A stretch of DNA of 64,000 nt. Source: Apodemus sylvaticus. Taxonomy: Eukaryota > Chordata > Mammalia > Rodentia > Muridae. The stretch spans positions 89,107,324 to 89,171,323 of the forward strand of contig NC_067474.1 of assembly GCF_947179515.1 (NCBI RefSeq), in the 5' to 3' direction. Under the pieces are notes generated by a model, which was not told where the DNA came from, searched no databases, and saw only the letters and a program-made list of their open reading frames with translations. Shown in pieces: positions 10,921 through 22,452 of this stretch. Each line of letters opens with the position of its first letter. The stretch's first letter is position 1. The position numbers were made by a program, and so were the translations under genes.

Positions 10921-11972
10921 GGGGATTCGGTGGCGGCGGCGGCAGCAGCAGCAGCAGCAGCAGCAGCAGCGGCTGGTCCAGAGGAAGGGCCATCAGTAGT
11001 AGAACCAAGCGGACAGGGTCCAGGCAGACCCTGCGCCCACGACTACTGGCCATCGCTGGCCAGCCAGGCTGCGAGCAGCGGAGGATTTAAGGCGCCTTTC
11101 ACCACACAGAAGCCACATCAGAACTCTGCCTCCCGCCAGTCAGTTACGAGGCCTCCATATTGGTTCTTGGTCGCCAGAGAAATCAGACTAAGGTACGCAA
11201 ATATAACCCGAGACCAATATCGCTGGGGTCTAAGCCCAACGGGCGTTGGCCTGCACCGAGGCCCTGGGCTGATCGGGGGGCCACTGGGGTGCAAACCCGG
11301 CCAGGAGGTTTTCTTCCCCCGGGCCAGCGCGCACACCACTGCCATTTTGCCTAAGGGAAGCCAGAGAGACCTAGCAGGCAAAACCAAACCAGCTAACAGG
11401 CATAGCCCGAGGCGGACATAGCAGGGGTCTCAGATGGTCAGGCCCTGGACTGCCCCCAGGTCCTGGGCTGCTCGGTGGGCCATCTGTGTGCTGACCCGGC
11501 CAGGAGGTCCTTAGCCCAGCAGACTCTCCCAGCACTCTCAGGGAGCGCGCTCATGCCACCATCCTGGCCACCTGACAGACCCAATTAACACTCACAGCTG
11601 AGGGGAACTTTGCTACGACACTGGCCTGCCAGGCTTTTGCCTAGACTCAGGGCCTGAGCAGCTAGGCTAGCCTTGTGTGCACCAACCCGGTTGGGAGTCC
11701 TGCTGCCCAGCAGAGAGATCAGCACACAGAAAAGGTCCCTGCAGCATACAGCCTCAGCGCTCCCTGAAGGAGCAAACGGGCATCTTCTGGCTCACAGACA
11801 CAATCTGGGGCAAAGAACACTAGGGCTGCAAGGGCACCCAAGAGGAGGAAAGCACATCAGCAATCTGCAAAAGGGAAAACCCTGCCCTCCAGTGTTGCAG
11901 AAATAGCCCTAGAGCCTCTCAGGAGGCTGTAACACCAGCCGGAGACAAGACCAATTAGCTCCAGAGAACAAG
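10921..11972 (+). promoter_or_regulatory. L1 5' UTR / internal promoter
   Basis: GC-rich relative to its surroundings and containing CpGs, it begins with a GGC then CAG trinucleotide run (about 10930-10970). L1 5' UTRs act as internal RNA polymerase II promoters. Two matches to the YY1-type core CCATNTT lie at 11155-11161 and 11342-11348; a YY1 site is known in human L1, so a role here is inference. A 163-codon frame from 10930 starts only with GTG and encodes an alanine run, so I do not call it a gene. There is no tandem monomer structure. Confidence 0.8.
10930..10970 (+). repeat. (GGC)n(CAG)n run at the L1 5' end
   Basis: Three to four GGC units are followed by about nine AGC/CAG units immediately inside the first 10 bases of the element. 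Such a run is prone to slippage and should differ in length among copies of the subfamily. Confidence 0.9.
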
Positions 11973-13198
11973 ATGGCAAAGGGCAAACACAGGAACGCTA
12001 CTAACAGAAATCTAGGCAATATGGCAGCATCTGAACCAAACTCTCCAACATCAGCAAGTCCTGGTTATGCCAACACACCAGAGAAACAAGATTTGGATTT
12101 AAAATCACTGTTCATGATGCTGCTAGAAGAACACAAAAAGGACATGAATGAATCTCTTAAAGCAATACAGGGGAACATGAATAAGCTAGAAACCCGTTTA
12201 ATGGAAACACAAAAAACACTTAAAGAAATGCAGGAGAATAAGGCCCAAGAGATAGAAGCCAATAAAGAAGAAAGGCAAAAAAAAAACTTAAAGAAATGCA
12301 GGAGAACTTGAGTCAACAGGCAGAAGTCATGAAAGAGGAAACACAAAAATCTCTTAAAGAATTACAGGAAAACACAGACAAACAAATGATGGAAATGAGC
12401 AAAACCATCCTGGACCTAAAAACAGAAGTAGAAACAACTAAGAAATCACAAAGGGAGACAACTTTGGAGATAGAAAACCTTGAGAAAAAATCAGGGGCCA
12501 TAGATGCAAATATAAACAACAGAATACAAGAGATGGAAGAAAGAATCTCAGATGCCGAAGATACTATAGAAACCATTGACTCAACTGTCAAAGAAAATGC
12601 AAAATGCAAAAAGCTTGTATCCCAGAACATCCAGGAAATCCAGGATACAATGAGAAGACCAAACCTAAGGATTATAGGTATAGATGAGAGTGAAGATTTA
12701 CAACAGAAAGGGCGAGCAAATATCTTCAACAAAATTATGGAAGAAAACTTTCCTAACTTAAAGAGAGAGATGCCTATGAATATACAAGAAGCCTACAGAA
12801 CTCCAAACAGACTGGACCTGAGCAGAAATACCTCCCGTCACATAATAATCAAAACCCCAAATGCTCTAAACAAAGAAAGAATATTAAAGGCAGTAAGAGA
12901 GAAAGGCCAAGTAACATATAAAGGAAGACCTATCAGAATCACACCAGACTTCTCACCAGAGACCATGAAAGCTAGAAGATCCTGGGCAGATCTCATGCAA
13001 ACTCTAAGAGAACACAAATGTCAGCCAAGACTACTATACCCAGCAAAACTCTCATTCACCATAGATGGAGAAACCAAGATATTCCATGACAAAACCAAAT
13101 TCACACAATATCTTTCCACAAACCCAGCTCTGCAAAGAATAATAGGAGGAAAACTCCAATACAAGGAGGGAAACTACACACTGGAAAAAGCAAGATAG
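11973..13198 (+). pseudogene. L1 ORF1 (RNA-binding protein), one-base frameshift
   Basis: ORF1p forms trimers, binds L1 RNA and acts as a nucleic-acid chaperone in the cytoplasmic L1 particle. The ATG at 11973 opens a product starting MAKGKHRN, as in rodent ORF1. The frame is lost after codon 102 in a run of ten A at 12277-12286; an eleventh A would join it to the frame that runs to the stop at 13196-13198, giving about 408 codons. Order: basic N-terminus, long coiled coil (roughly codons 45-210), RRM region (around NLRIIGIDESED), C-terminal domain (around TSRHIIIKTPNA and YKGRPIRITPDF). It is longer than the usual 357-372 residues because the coiled coil holds three units of 66-69 bp, each around LKEMQEN or LKELQEN. 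The frameshift could be a homopolymer sequencing error. Confidence 0.93.
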
Positions 13199-13259
13199 TT
13201 ACCTTCCTTCATCAAACCCAAAAGAAGATAACCACTCAAATATAAGAAGAACATCAAAA

Positions 13260-16200
13260 ATGACAGGAAGTAATAATCAATATTCCCTAATATCTCTTAA
13301 CATCAATGGTCTCAATTCCCCAATAAAAAGGCATAGACTAACAGACTGGATAAGGCAACAGGACCCTACAATTTGCTGTATACAGGAGACAAACCTTAGT
13401 GTCAAAGATAAAAACTACCTCAGAGTAAAAGGCTGGAAGACAATCTTACAAGCCAATGGTCACAGGAAACGAGCAGGAGTAGCCATTCTAATATCAGATA
13501 AAATTGACTTTCAACCTAAAGTCATCAAAAGAGACACAGAAGGACATTTCTTGCTGATAAAAGGAAAAATCCACCAAGAAGAACTTCAAATTCTGAACAT
13601 CTATGTGCCAAATGCAAGGGCACCCTCATTCGTAAAAGAAACCTTACTAAAGCTCAAAGCACACATTGCACCTAACACAATAATTGTGGGGGACTTCAAC
13701 ACTCCACTTTCCTCAATGGACCGATCGGGAAAACAGAAACTAAAAAGGGACACAGTAAAACTAATTGAAGCTTTGGATCAATTGGATTTGACTGATATTT
13801 ATAGAACATTTCACCCTAAAGCAAAAGAATATACCTTTTTCTCAGCACCTCATGGTACCTTCTCCAAAATCGACCATATAATTGGACACAAGGCAGACCT
13901 CAACAAATATAAGAAGATCGAACTAATCCCATGCCTCCTATCAGATCACTATGGAGTAAAAGTGATCTTCAATAGCAACAAAAACAACAGAAAACCCACA
14001 TACACGTGGAAACTGAACAATATTCTACTCAATGATACCTTGGTCAAGGAAGAAATCAAGAAAGAAATTAAAGACTTTTTAGAACACAATGAAAATGAAA
14101 ACACAACATACCCAAATCTATGGGACACAATGAAAGCAGTGCTAAGAGGAAAACTCATAGCCCTGAGTGCCTCCAAAAAGAAAATAGAGAGAGCACACAT
14201 TACCAGCTTAATGACACACCTGAAAGCCCTGGAACAAAAAGAAGCTATTTCACCCAGGAGGAGTAGAAGGCAGGAAATCGTCAAACTCAGGGCCGAAATC
14301 AACCAAGTAGAAACAAAGAGAACCATACAAAAAATCAACAAAACCAGGAGCTGGTACTTTGAGAAAATCAACAAGATAGATAAACCCTTAGCCAGACTGA
14401 CCAAAGGGCACAGAGAAAGTATCCAAATTAACAAACTTAGAAATGAAAAGGGAGATATAACAACGGAAACTGAGGAAATCCAAAAAATCATCAGATCCTA
14501 CTACAAGAGCCTGTACTCAACACAACTGGAGAATCTGGAGGAAATGGACAATTTCCTTGACAGATACCAAATACCAAAATTAAATCAGGACCAACTAGAC
14601 CATCTAAACAGTCCCATAATGACTAAAGAAATAGAAGGAGTCATAGAAAGTCTTCCAACCAAAAAAAGCACAGGACCAGATGGTTTCAGTGCAGAATTCT
14701 ATCAGACCTTCAAAGAAGAGTTAACACCAATATTCTTCAAACTGTTCCACAAAATAGAAACAGAAGGAACACTACCCAATTCCTTCTACGAAGCCACAAT
14801 TATGCTGATACCAAAGCCACACAAAGATCCAACAAAGAAAGAGAACTTCAGACCAATTTCCCTTATGAACATCGATGCAAAAATACTCAATAAAATTCTT
14901 GCCAACCAAATCCAAGAACACATCAAAATGATCATCCACCATGATCAAGTAGGCTTTATCCCGGGAATGCAGGGTTGGTTCAATATACGGAAATCCATCA
15001 ATGCAATCCACTACGTAAACAAACTCCAAGAACAAAACCACATGGTCATTTCATTGGATGCTGAAAAAGCATTTGAAAAAATTCAGCATCCTTTCATGCT
15101 TAAAGTCTTGGAGAGAACAGGAATTCAAGGCCCATACCTAAACATAGTAAAAGCAATATACAGCAAACCGGTAGCCAGCATCAAACTAAATGGAGAGAAA
15201 CTTGAAGCAATCCCACTGAAATCAGGGACCAGACAAGGCTGCCCCCTTTCTCCTTATCTTTTCAATATTGTACTTGAGGTACTAGCTCGGGCAATTCGAC
15301 AACATAAGGTCAAAGGGATACAAATTGGAAAGGAAGAAGTCAAACTTTCATTATTTGCAGATGACATGATAGTCTACCTAAGTGACCCAAAAAACTCCAC
15401 TAGAGAGCTCCTACAGCTGATAAACAACTTCAGCAAAGTGGCAGGTTATAAAATCAACACAAGCAAATCAGTGGCCTTCCTATACTCAAAGGATAAGCAG
15501 GCTGAGAAAGAAATTAGGGAAATGACCCCCTTCACAATAGCCACAAACAATATAAAGTATCTTGGGGTGACTCTTACCAAACATGTGAAAGAACTGTATG
15601 ACAAGAACTTCAAGACTCTGAAGAAGGAAATGGAAGAAGACCTCAAAAAATGGGAAAACCTCCCATGCTCATGGATCGGTAGAATCAATATAGTTAAAAT
15701 GGCCATTTTGCCAAAAGCAATATACAGATTCAATGCAATACCCATCAAAATCCCAACTCAATTCTTCACAGAGTTAGAAAGAGCAATTATCAAGTTCATC
15801 TGGAACAAAAAAAAAAAACCCAGGATAGCTAAAACTATTCTCAGCAACAAAAGAAAATCTGGGGGAATCAATATCCCTGACCTCAAGCAATACTACAGAG
15901 CAATAGTGTTAAAAACTGCATGGTATTGGTACAGTGACAGGCAGGAGGATCAATGGAACAGGATTGAAGATCCAGAAATGAACCCACACACCTATGGCCA
16001 CTTGATCCTCGACAAAGAGGCTGAAAACATCCAATGGAAAAAAGATAGCCTTTTCAACAAATGGTGCTGGTTCAACTGGAGGGCAGCATGCAGAAGAATG
16101 CGAATTGATCCATCCTTGTCTCCTTGTACTAAGCTCAAATCCAAATGGATCAAGGACCTCCACATAAAGCCAGACACTCTGAAGCTAATAGAAAAATAAC

Positions 16201-17083
16201 TGGGGAAGACCCTTGAGGACATCGGTACAGGGAGAAAGTTTCTGAACAGAACACCAATAGCGTATGCTCTAAGAGCAAGAATTGACAAATGGGACCTCAT
16301 AAAATTACAAAGTTTCTGTAAGGCAAAGGACACCATCAAGAGGACAAATCGGCAACCAACAAATTGGGAAAAGATCTTCACCAATCCTACATCAGATAGA
16401 GGGCTAATATCCAATATATATAAAGAACTCAAGAAGTTAGACTCCAGAAAACCGAACAACCCTATTAAAAATGGGGTACAGAGTTAAACAAAGAATTCAC
16501 ACCTGAAGAACTTCGGATGGCGGAGAAGCATCTTAAAAAATGCTCAACTTCATTAGTCATTAGGGAAATGCAAATCAAAACAACCCTGAGATTTCATCTT
16601 ACACCAGTCAGAATGGCTAAGATTAAAAATTCAGGAGACAGCAGGTGTTGGAGAGGGTGTGGAGAAAGAGGAACACTCCTCCACTGCTGGTGGGGCTGCA
16701 AATTGTTACAAACACTCTGGAAATCAGTCTGGCGGTTCCTCTGAAAACTGGGCACCTCACTTCCAGAAGATCCTGCTATACCACTCCTGGGCATATACCC
16801 AGAGGATTCCCCACCATGTAATAAGGATACATGCTCTACTATGTTCATAGCAGCCCTATTTATAATTGCTAGATGCTGGAAAGGACCCAGGTATCCCTCA
16901 ACAGAAGAGTGGATACAAAAAATGTGGTATATCTACACAATGGAGTACTATTCAGCCATTAGAAACAATGAATTCATGAAATTCTTAGGCAAATGGATGG
17001 AGCTAGAGAACATCATACTAAGCGAGGTAACCCAGACTCAAAAGGTGAATCATGGTATGCACTCACTAATAAGTGGTTATTAA
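13260..17083 (+). pseudogene. L1 ORF2 (endonuclease-reverse transcriptase), two stops and a frameshift
   Basis: ORF2p nicks target DNA and primes reverse transcription from the nick. From the ATG at 13260, 979 codons are open. The APE-type endonuclease (about residues 1-240) keeps N14, E43, Y115, D145 and N147 and the SDHYG motif near residue 229. The RT keeps FADD with its aspartates at 701-702. Codon 980 (16197-16199) is TAA where the other copies have AAA. An A run of five at 16467-16471 (six in the copy at 53.7 kb) shifts the frame, and 16742-16744 is TGA in place of an arginine codon. Beyond these lie the cysteine-rich C-terminal region (CWRGCGERGTLLHCWWGC) and a normal end at 17083. Full length would be about 1,274 residues, normal for L1. 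The enzymatic core is intact but the C-terminal quarter is lost. Confidence 0.96.
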
Positions 17084-17199
17084 CCTAGAAAACTGGAATA
17101 CCCAAAACATAATCCACACATCAAATGAGGTACAAGGAGAAAGGAGGACTGGCCCCTGGTTCTGGAGAGACTCAGTGAAACAGTATTCGTCAAAACCAG

Positions 17200-17280
17200 A
17201 ACGGGGAAGTGGGAAGGGGTGGGTGGGAGGACAGGGAAAGAGAAGGGGACTTAAGGGACTTTCGGGGAGTGGGGGGCTAG
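17200..17280 (+). other. L1 3' UTR G-rich polypurine tract
   Basis: Several runs of three or more G lie close together (gggtgggtgggagg, ggggagtggggggc). L1 3' UTRs are known for such polypurine tracts, which can form G-quadruplexes. The same tract recurs in the other L1 3' ends of this window. Confidence 0.75.
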
Positions 17281-17305
17281 AAAAGTGGAAATCATTTGAA
17301 ATGTA

Positions 17306-17325
17306 AATAAATTATATCGAATAAA
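17306..17325 (+). terminator. L1 polyadenylation signals
   Basis: AATAAA occurs at 17306-17311 and again at 17320-17325, directly before the A-rich tail. This is the expected place for the L1 poly(A) signal, which is weak and often read through. Confidence 0.7.
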
Positions 17326-17359
17326 AAAAAACAAAAAAAAAACAAAAAAAAGTTAAAGA

Positions 17360-20285
17360 AAGATAAATATTGAGCAATATTTTTTATATCTATGAAGTCT
17401 CAAGTTCAACTTTAGTTGCCTCCAAAACACTTAAAAAATGGTTTGCACATTGATAAAAAGTTTTGCTTCTGATGCCCAATAGTTTAGGCAATGCTTGGTT
17501 GCCACAATGTAGAGCAACAATTAGCTGGGTTTGAGCCAAAAAAATCCCTAGACATAAAGGCTAAGCTCTCTGCCTAGGACACTTACTGGACACTTCTAGA
17601 TAATTGTCAAAAGGCCTAGGGATTTGGGGAAATGTGGATTCTGCTGAAAGCTGATTAAATAACCATCCTTTGATTAGGAGATTTAGATTGGTTCAAACTT
17701 TAGATGGCTCTACCTCAAGAATAGTTTCTGAGGTGCCCAAGATAAGGAGACACCAAGAGACTCAGAATCTGGAAAACTGACACAAGAAAATTATTTTCTT
17801 GCTTACTTCTACTGCTATAGTCATATGTTTCTGCCTCAGGAATGGTCATGTTTAGCCAACATCTGTGCTGCGGCAGGCTAACCTGACCTAATAGCTTGCA
17901 AATTCCAACCTTTCAAAAACACATTTAAATAAACTACTAATATTTCCAATGTGAAAAATGTACCAGGACACTTTACCTATATTTAAATAATTTATGGCCA
18001 TAAAATTTTCTCATAGGCATAAGAGCATAAAGTATACTATTTGGAGCATTCTTTGGACACAAACATATATTCAATATTGTTATTATTATGATATATACTA
18101 TAGAGGTTGCTTAAATGAAATGAGTTCAATCTGTGTGTACTTACATAGAAAATTTCTCTGATGCAAATTAGATAAAGTGAGCAAAGTCCAGTATTGTGTC
18201 TGATACTACTCAGCACATGTTTTAAGTTTGCACAATTTTAGAAAGATTATCCAGAGAACTTTTTTCCGGGTTATAACTTGGGAGGGAGCTGGAATTGTCA
18301 CAGAATAAGCCAGTGGCCTGGAATTTCTGCTTGTTATAATTGCTTGTATATTTAAAAATGTAAAAATGACAATATGTTTACATTTATTAAAACAAATATC
18401 AAGATTTTGTATACTTATGTGAAAATTAGGAAAACCTATTTAATCTTCAACATCACTCATTAATATTACTCTTCAAAATGAATTTTTTCTCTTCTTTTAA
18501 CCTCTAGCATTTGCCTCCAGTAGTTCTGACATTTTTGTACCACAACTATATTTATTATTGATATCATTGTTTATTTTTGTCATTATTGCTCACACTTTTA
18601 GTGATTATAATTCTGTGCATCTCAATGGATACAGCAAAGTTACTAATGGCATCAAATAATCATCACAATGGGGTTTATTATTTCCTGTCAGTTCACTGGG
18701 ACTTTTCTACTCCTGAGGAACTTCTAATTTGTTTGTTTTGTCTTGGTGTCAGGTGATAAACTAGTCCCCACTGTCTTTAATCATATACTAATCCTCCTAT
18801 CTACCTGGTTCAGGCTTCTAAACACTTGGGGCTGCTTCTATGTACCCCCATGGTAGGCTTAGAAACTGAGGTGACATTTTGTGGGAGAGTTGACTTACTC
18901 TAATAAATGAATCATTTGAACATATTGTGCTCCAGAATTTCTAAGGAGAGCCTTATATACAACATTCACCAGGAGGAAGCACACACATGTATACAATGGT
19001 ATTACATGTGTTAGTAAAAATATGGAAGGAGATGGGATGTCCGCAACCATTGAATGAATGCAAGTGCTATGCTAGAATCATTCTATAACGAATGTATGTA
19101 GTAACTCTAAAAACAAGATCACACATAGTTTCATAAAATTGCACTTATACTACTGAGAAATAAAAAATGAATAGAAACAGCAAATGAAAGATAGAGCAAA
19201 AATCTGATTAAATGTTGGGTGAAACTTTTAAAAAGGCAATGTAATGATATGCAAACATTTGTTGGAGACAGATAATTGAGATGTTTAAAGCATTTTGTGG
19301 TACTTTTTGAATAGAAGTATTAGAATTTGAACTTGCTTTCTCAGATGGGAGCTGGTTCATGGCCTTTCATCTCTTATGCTTCAGAATCTACAAGCATATA
19401 CCAGGAGGATATGTATATTCCTTCATGTATGTCAAAATATTACACAGCACAACATGAGCATGAACAACATTGGATATCATTAGTCACCTTTGTATTTAAT
19501 GCATGTCTGTAGATTTTATCTGTTTTAAGATTTAGAAGTTATTTTATATAGTGATGTTTCAACTTCTACCACCTTAGGTGGGTTTTGCACATTCTAGCAT
19601 TATCTATTTTTATGTGACCATCTGTATGACTAAGTATGAATTAGTGGCATATTCTCTACCTGTGTGATTGTTGGGCAGATAGGATATATTTGGTTATAGG
19701 TTACATTTCTACAATTGTAATTATGTTTTCAAGAATAAAATATTTCCTAGTAGGAAGCGGTATAGGTGTTATTGGAAGCTTCATGCTGTGTAATAGAAAT
19801 GAGGATTACTTTCTTATGGACCATGGTTTCTATGAATAGAATTAACCAGACACCAATTATCACCTCATTGAAAGAATAAGTCACTGTGACATCTACAGCT
19901 GAGATCAAACTCATTGCTTTTGCAATGTGAATTAATTAGAATTGGAGAGAGCTATACTGAAGGGCTGTGGAGCACTGAAAATACATTTTAAGCCATGCAG
20001 GGAAGAAAGAATGTGTTTCAATTAGTATATAATGTTAATACATGATACTTTTATTTATACAAAAGTACATTTTGTAAATATTTAAGGAGACAGTGAACAA
20101 GGCATAAAATGATCTTTCTTTTATAATAACTATAATCAAAAAGATACAAAATATTGGTAATTATTTATTTTTAACTGGAATCCATATTATACAAAAAGGG
20201 TTTACTACGATGAGCATAACTGTGTGGATAAATGGAGTAGAATGGTTGGCTTCTTAACTATCACTCAAAACCATATTATATAAGT
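17360..20285. other. No gene seen
   Basis: AT-rich, largely unique-looking DNA with stops throughout. A heavily decayed antisense B1-like block may lie near 18730-18850. The 61-codon frame at 19327-19512 has no recognisable content. Confidence 0.55.
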
Positions 20286-20288
20286 ACA

Positions 20289-20386
20289 CCCACCAGCTTC
20301 ACATGAGATAAATATGCCCACCAGCCTTACATCAAATAAATATGCCCACCAGTCTCATATCAGATAAATATGCCCACCAGCCTCTT
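20289..20386 (+). repeat. 28-bp minisatellite, about 3.5 copies
   Basis: The core cccaccag recurs at 20289, 20317, 20345 and 20373, exactly 28 bp apart, with aaatatg before it in most units. The units differ by several substitutions. Confidence 0.93.
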
Positions 20387-22248
20387 TGGACACAGCAGTA
20401 GGTTTTACCATCTGCTCCCAAATATGCCTGCAACCCTGTAGCTCTTCCATTTTGGCACCAAAATTTATGGAAAGAGCGTGATGTCCTAAGATACACTGAT
20501 TTCTGAAAAGTGCCTTGAAAGAGAATCTGTGGTGACACAGAGTTGTATATAAATAGCTGTGTTTGCTTCAACCACTGCTGTGTTGGAAGACACCATCTCC
20601 TCCTTCTGTTTTGGGACAGGATGACATGACCCAGGAAACTTAACATCTTGTTGGAATGAGCAGGTAGACATAACATTGTTCCAGAAGATGATCACCACAT
20701 TTATCATTTATTTGTTTGTACCAGAAAATGTAAAGAAGAAAACAGAACATAAATTTGATGACAAAAACAGATGGTTCCGCTATCAGGTAACAGGGAACAT
20801 AAAAAGTCCTGGGAAAATTGGTAGCCACATTTTGAAGATAATGTTCTCATCCTAGGGACATTTCTAGGCAGGTACATTACCATCTTTAAAATTAGTTACT
20901 GTTGATGGGAGGTAGGATTCTGCAGTGAATCACACTGAAGAAATGCTGAATTTCTAATACTTGGGGATTCTTTTAAACTCATATTACTTATATTGACACC
21001 CAATCATTTTTTAATGTTTATAACCACTTAAAGTTATTAGACCGTGTAAGAATTTATCATTTGTGAATATGACTTCAAATAAATATTGTCATTTACCATG
21101 GAAGAAAATTTACTTTATTAATTTTTATTATACCTTATTATTTAGAAAAATCGAGTAAAATTATGCTTAAAATTATAGAATGTTTGTGAAGGCAATATAG
21201 AATTTGAACAAATTGGCAATGAAAAAATGGTAACAAGACCAGGAGACTGGGATCATTAATAACAGTAAAAAAATAGTGCTGGCCAAGTCAATAATAAACT
21301 TATGGAAATAATAAAGAATCCATGAGAAAAATACCTGAACTTCAGTAGGCAAAACTTAATTGCTGGGTAAAAGAATCTGAAAGGTTAGATAGGTATTTAC
21401 TTCTTATTTTTAAGTAGACAGAATATTAATTACAGCAGATGATGCTCTTGAGTGAACAGAAGGATTTTGTTTTCAGCTCTGTGAAACACCTGCACAGATA
21501 AGATTACCATCCGCACCTCCCATGAAGTCAATGAAGGGGGTGGAAGGCAACACTAGAGATATTCTCAATGCATAATGAGGCAGCAGGGCAAGGTGTGATG
21601 AGAAAACCAAAGTGCCTTCTCAAGATTGCCGTGACTGACATTTATAATACAGGCAAAGCATCCTATGAATTATCTTTTGTAGCACCTGATTTAAAAAAAA
21701 TACTCTGAAGCAATAAAACCATGTCATTATCCACAAACTGCTAGAAAAGCTGGAAATTAAAACATGACATGTGCCTGTCACTTATACTTTCATCCTCATT
21801 GAATTATTCCTAATAATAATGATTAGCCCATATGTATTGTAAGTGGGAATATTTTTTTTGCTTGAAGATTTGACATGGGAAGAAACTATTCCTTAAATGT
21901 ACATTGGTACATACAGAAAGTTTCATTTCAAACATTCCTAAATACTATCTTTATTAAAAGTTTTATATTTTAAGTTTAAATATAAAATTCTGAGTAGGTG
22001 ACATAATGCAGACAATATTTAAGGTTGTGCTTGTGTGATATTTAAAAAAGGAAAACATACTCTCCAGGGAGTGATTTGACTTAGGTTTTATTATAAATGA
22101 TCAAAAATTAAATTTCTTTCAGGATATAATACACGGCTAAGTGCAAGTAAACATATAGGGTCATATGTAAATTTTAAAATCTTAACTGAACTTTTAAATA
22201 AACATTGGAAATCACATTCCAAGTTTGTATTACATTTGTTTTGCAAAT
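20387..22248. other. No gene supported
   Basis: Overlapping minus-strand open frames at 20676-20332, 20707-20486 and 20828-20640 look like nothing I recognise, and one reads into the minisatellite. They are in different frames and lack shared protein features. The rest is AT-rich unique-looking DNA. Confidence 0.5.
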
Positions 22249-22256
22249 ATCTAGAC

Positions 22257-22444
22257 CAGTGGTTCTAACCTTCCTAATGCTGTAACCTTTTAATACTGTC
22301 CCTCATGCTGTATTAACCCCAATAACCACAAAATTACTTTTGTTGCTATTTCATAACTGTAATTTTGCTACTGTTATGAACTGTAAATATCTGTGTTTTC
22401 AGATAGTTTTTTTGCAGTTGTGACCCACAAGTTGAGAAGTGCTG
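22257..22444 (+). mobile_element. URR1-like non-autonomous hAT DNA transposon
   Basis: It begins cagtggttctaacc and ends gttgagaagtgctg, imperfect terminal inverted repeats of about 16 bp typical of the hAT-Charlie class. Inside are the expected blocks gctgtaaccttttaatactg, ttcataactgtaattttgct and gtgacccacaagttgag. An 8-bp target duplication, atctaga plus c or t, lies at 22249-22256 and 22445-22452, the size made by hAT transposases. It encodes no protein. Confidence 0.88.
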
Positions 22445-22452
22445 ATCTAGAT

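Larger units (their letters stand above)
10921..17343 (+). mobile_element. Full-length LINE-1 (L1) retrotransposon, mutated
   Basis: About 6.4 kb: 5' UTR (10921-11972), ORF1 (11973-13198), a 61-bp spacer, ORF2 (13260-17083), 3' UTR and A-rich tail. The 16-bp TSD aaaaaaaagttaaaga lies at 10905-10920 and 17344-17359, exactly at the ends, so the 5' end is not truncated. The target is A-rich, as expected for the L1 endonuclease. Protein text is close to mouse and rat L1, but the 5' UTR is a single GC-rich block with no tandem monomers of the mouse A, T or G type that I can see. Four lesions make this copy non-autonomous as read: one frameshift in ORF1, then a stop, a frameshift and a second stop in ORF2. 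Both frameshifts are one missing A in an A run. Confidence 0.97.

Noticed and set aside
10930..11421. 163-codon sense frame in the L1 5' UTR with an N-terminal alanine run
   Set aside because: It starts with GTG, not ATG, and the alanines come from the GGC/CAG run. Open frames are easy in this GC-rich stretch. No evidence of translation.
13949..14491. 180-codon antisense frame inside ORF2
   Set aside because: A shadow of the A-rich, T-poor ORF2 coding strand; hydrophobic composition with no family features.
20332..20828. Overlapping minus-strand frames of 114, 73 and 62 codons as a gene
   Set aside because: Different frames, one runs into a minisatellite, and no protein family is recognisable. 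Kept only as an unexplained stretch.
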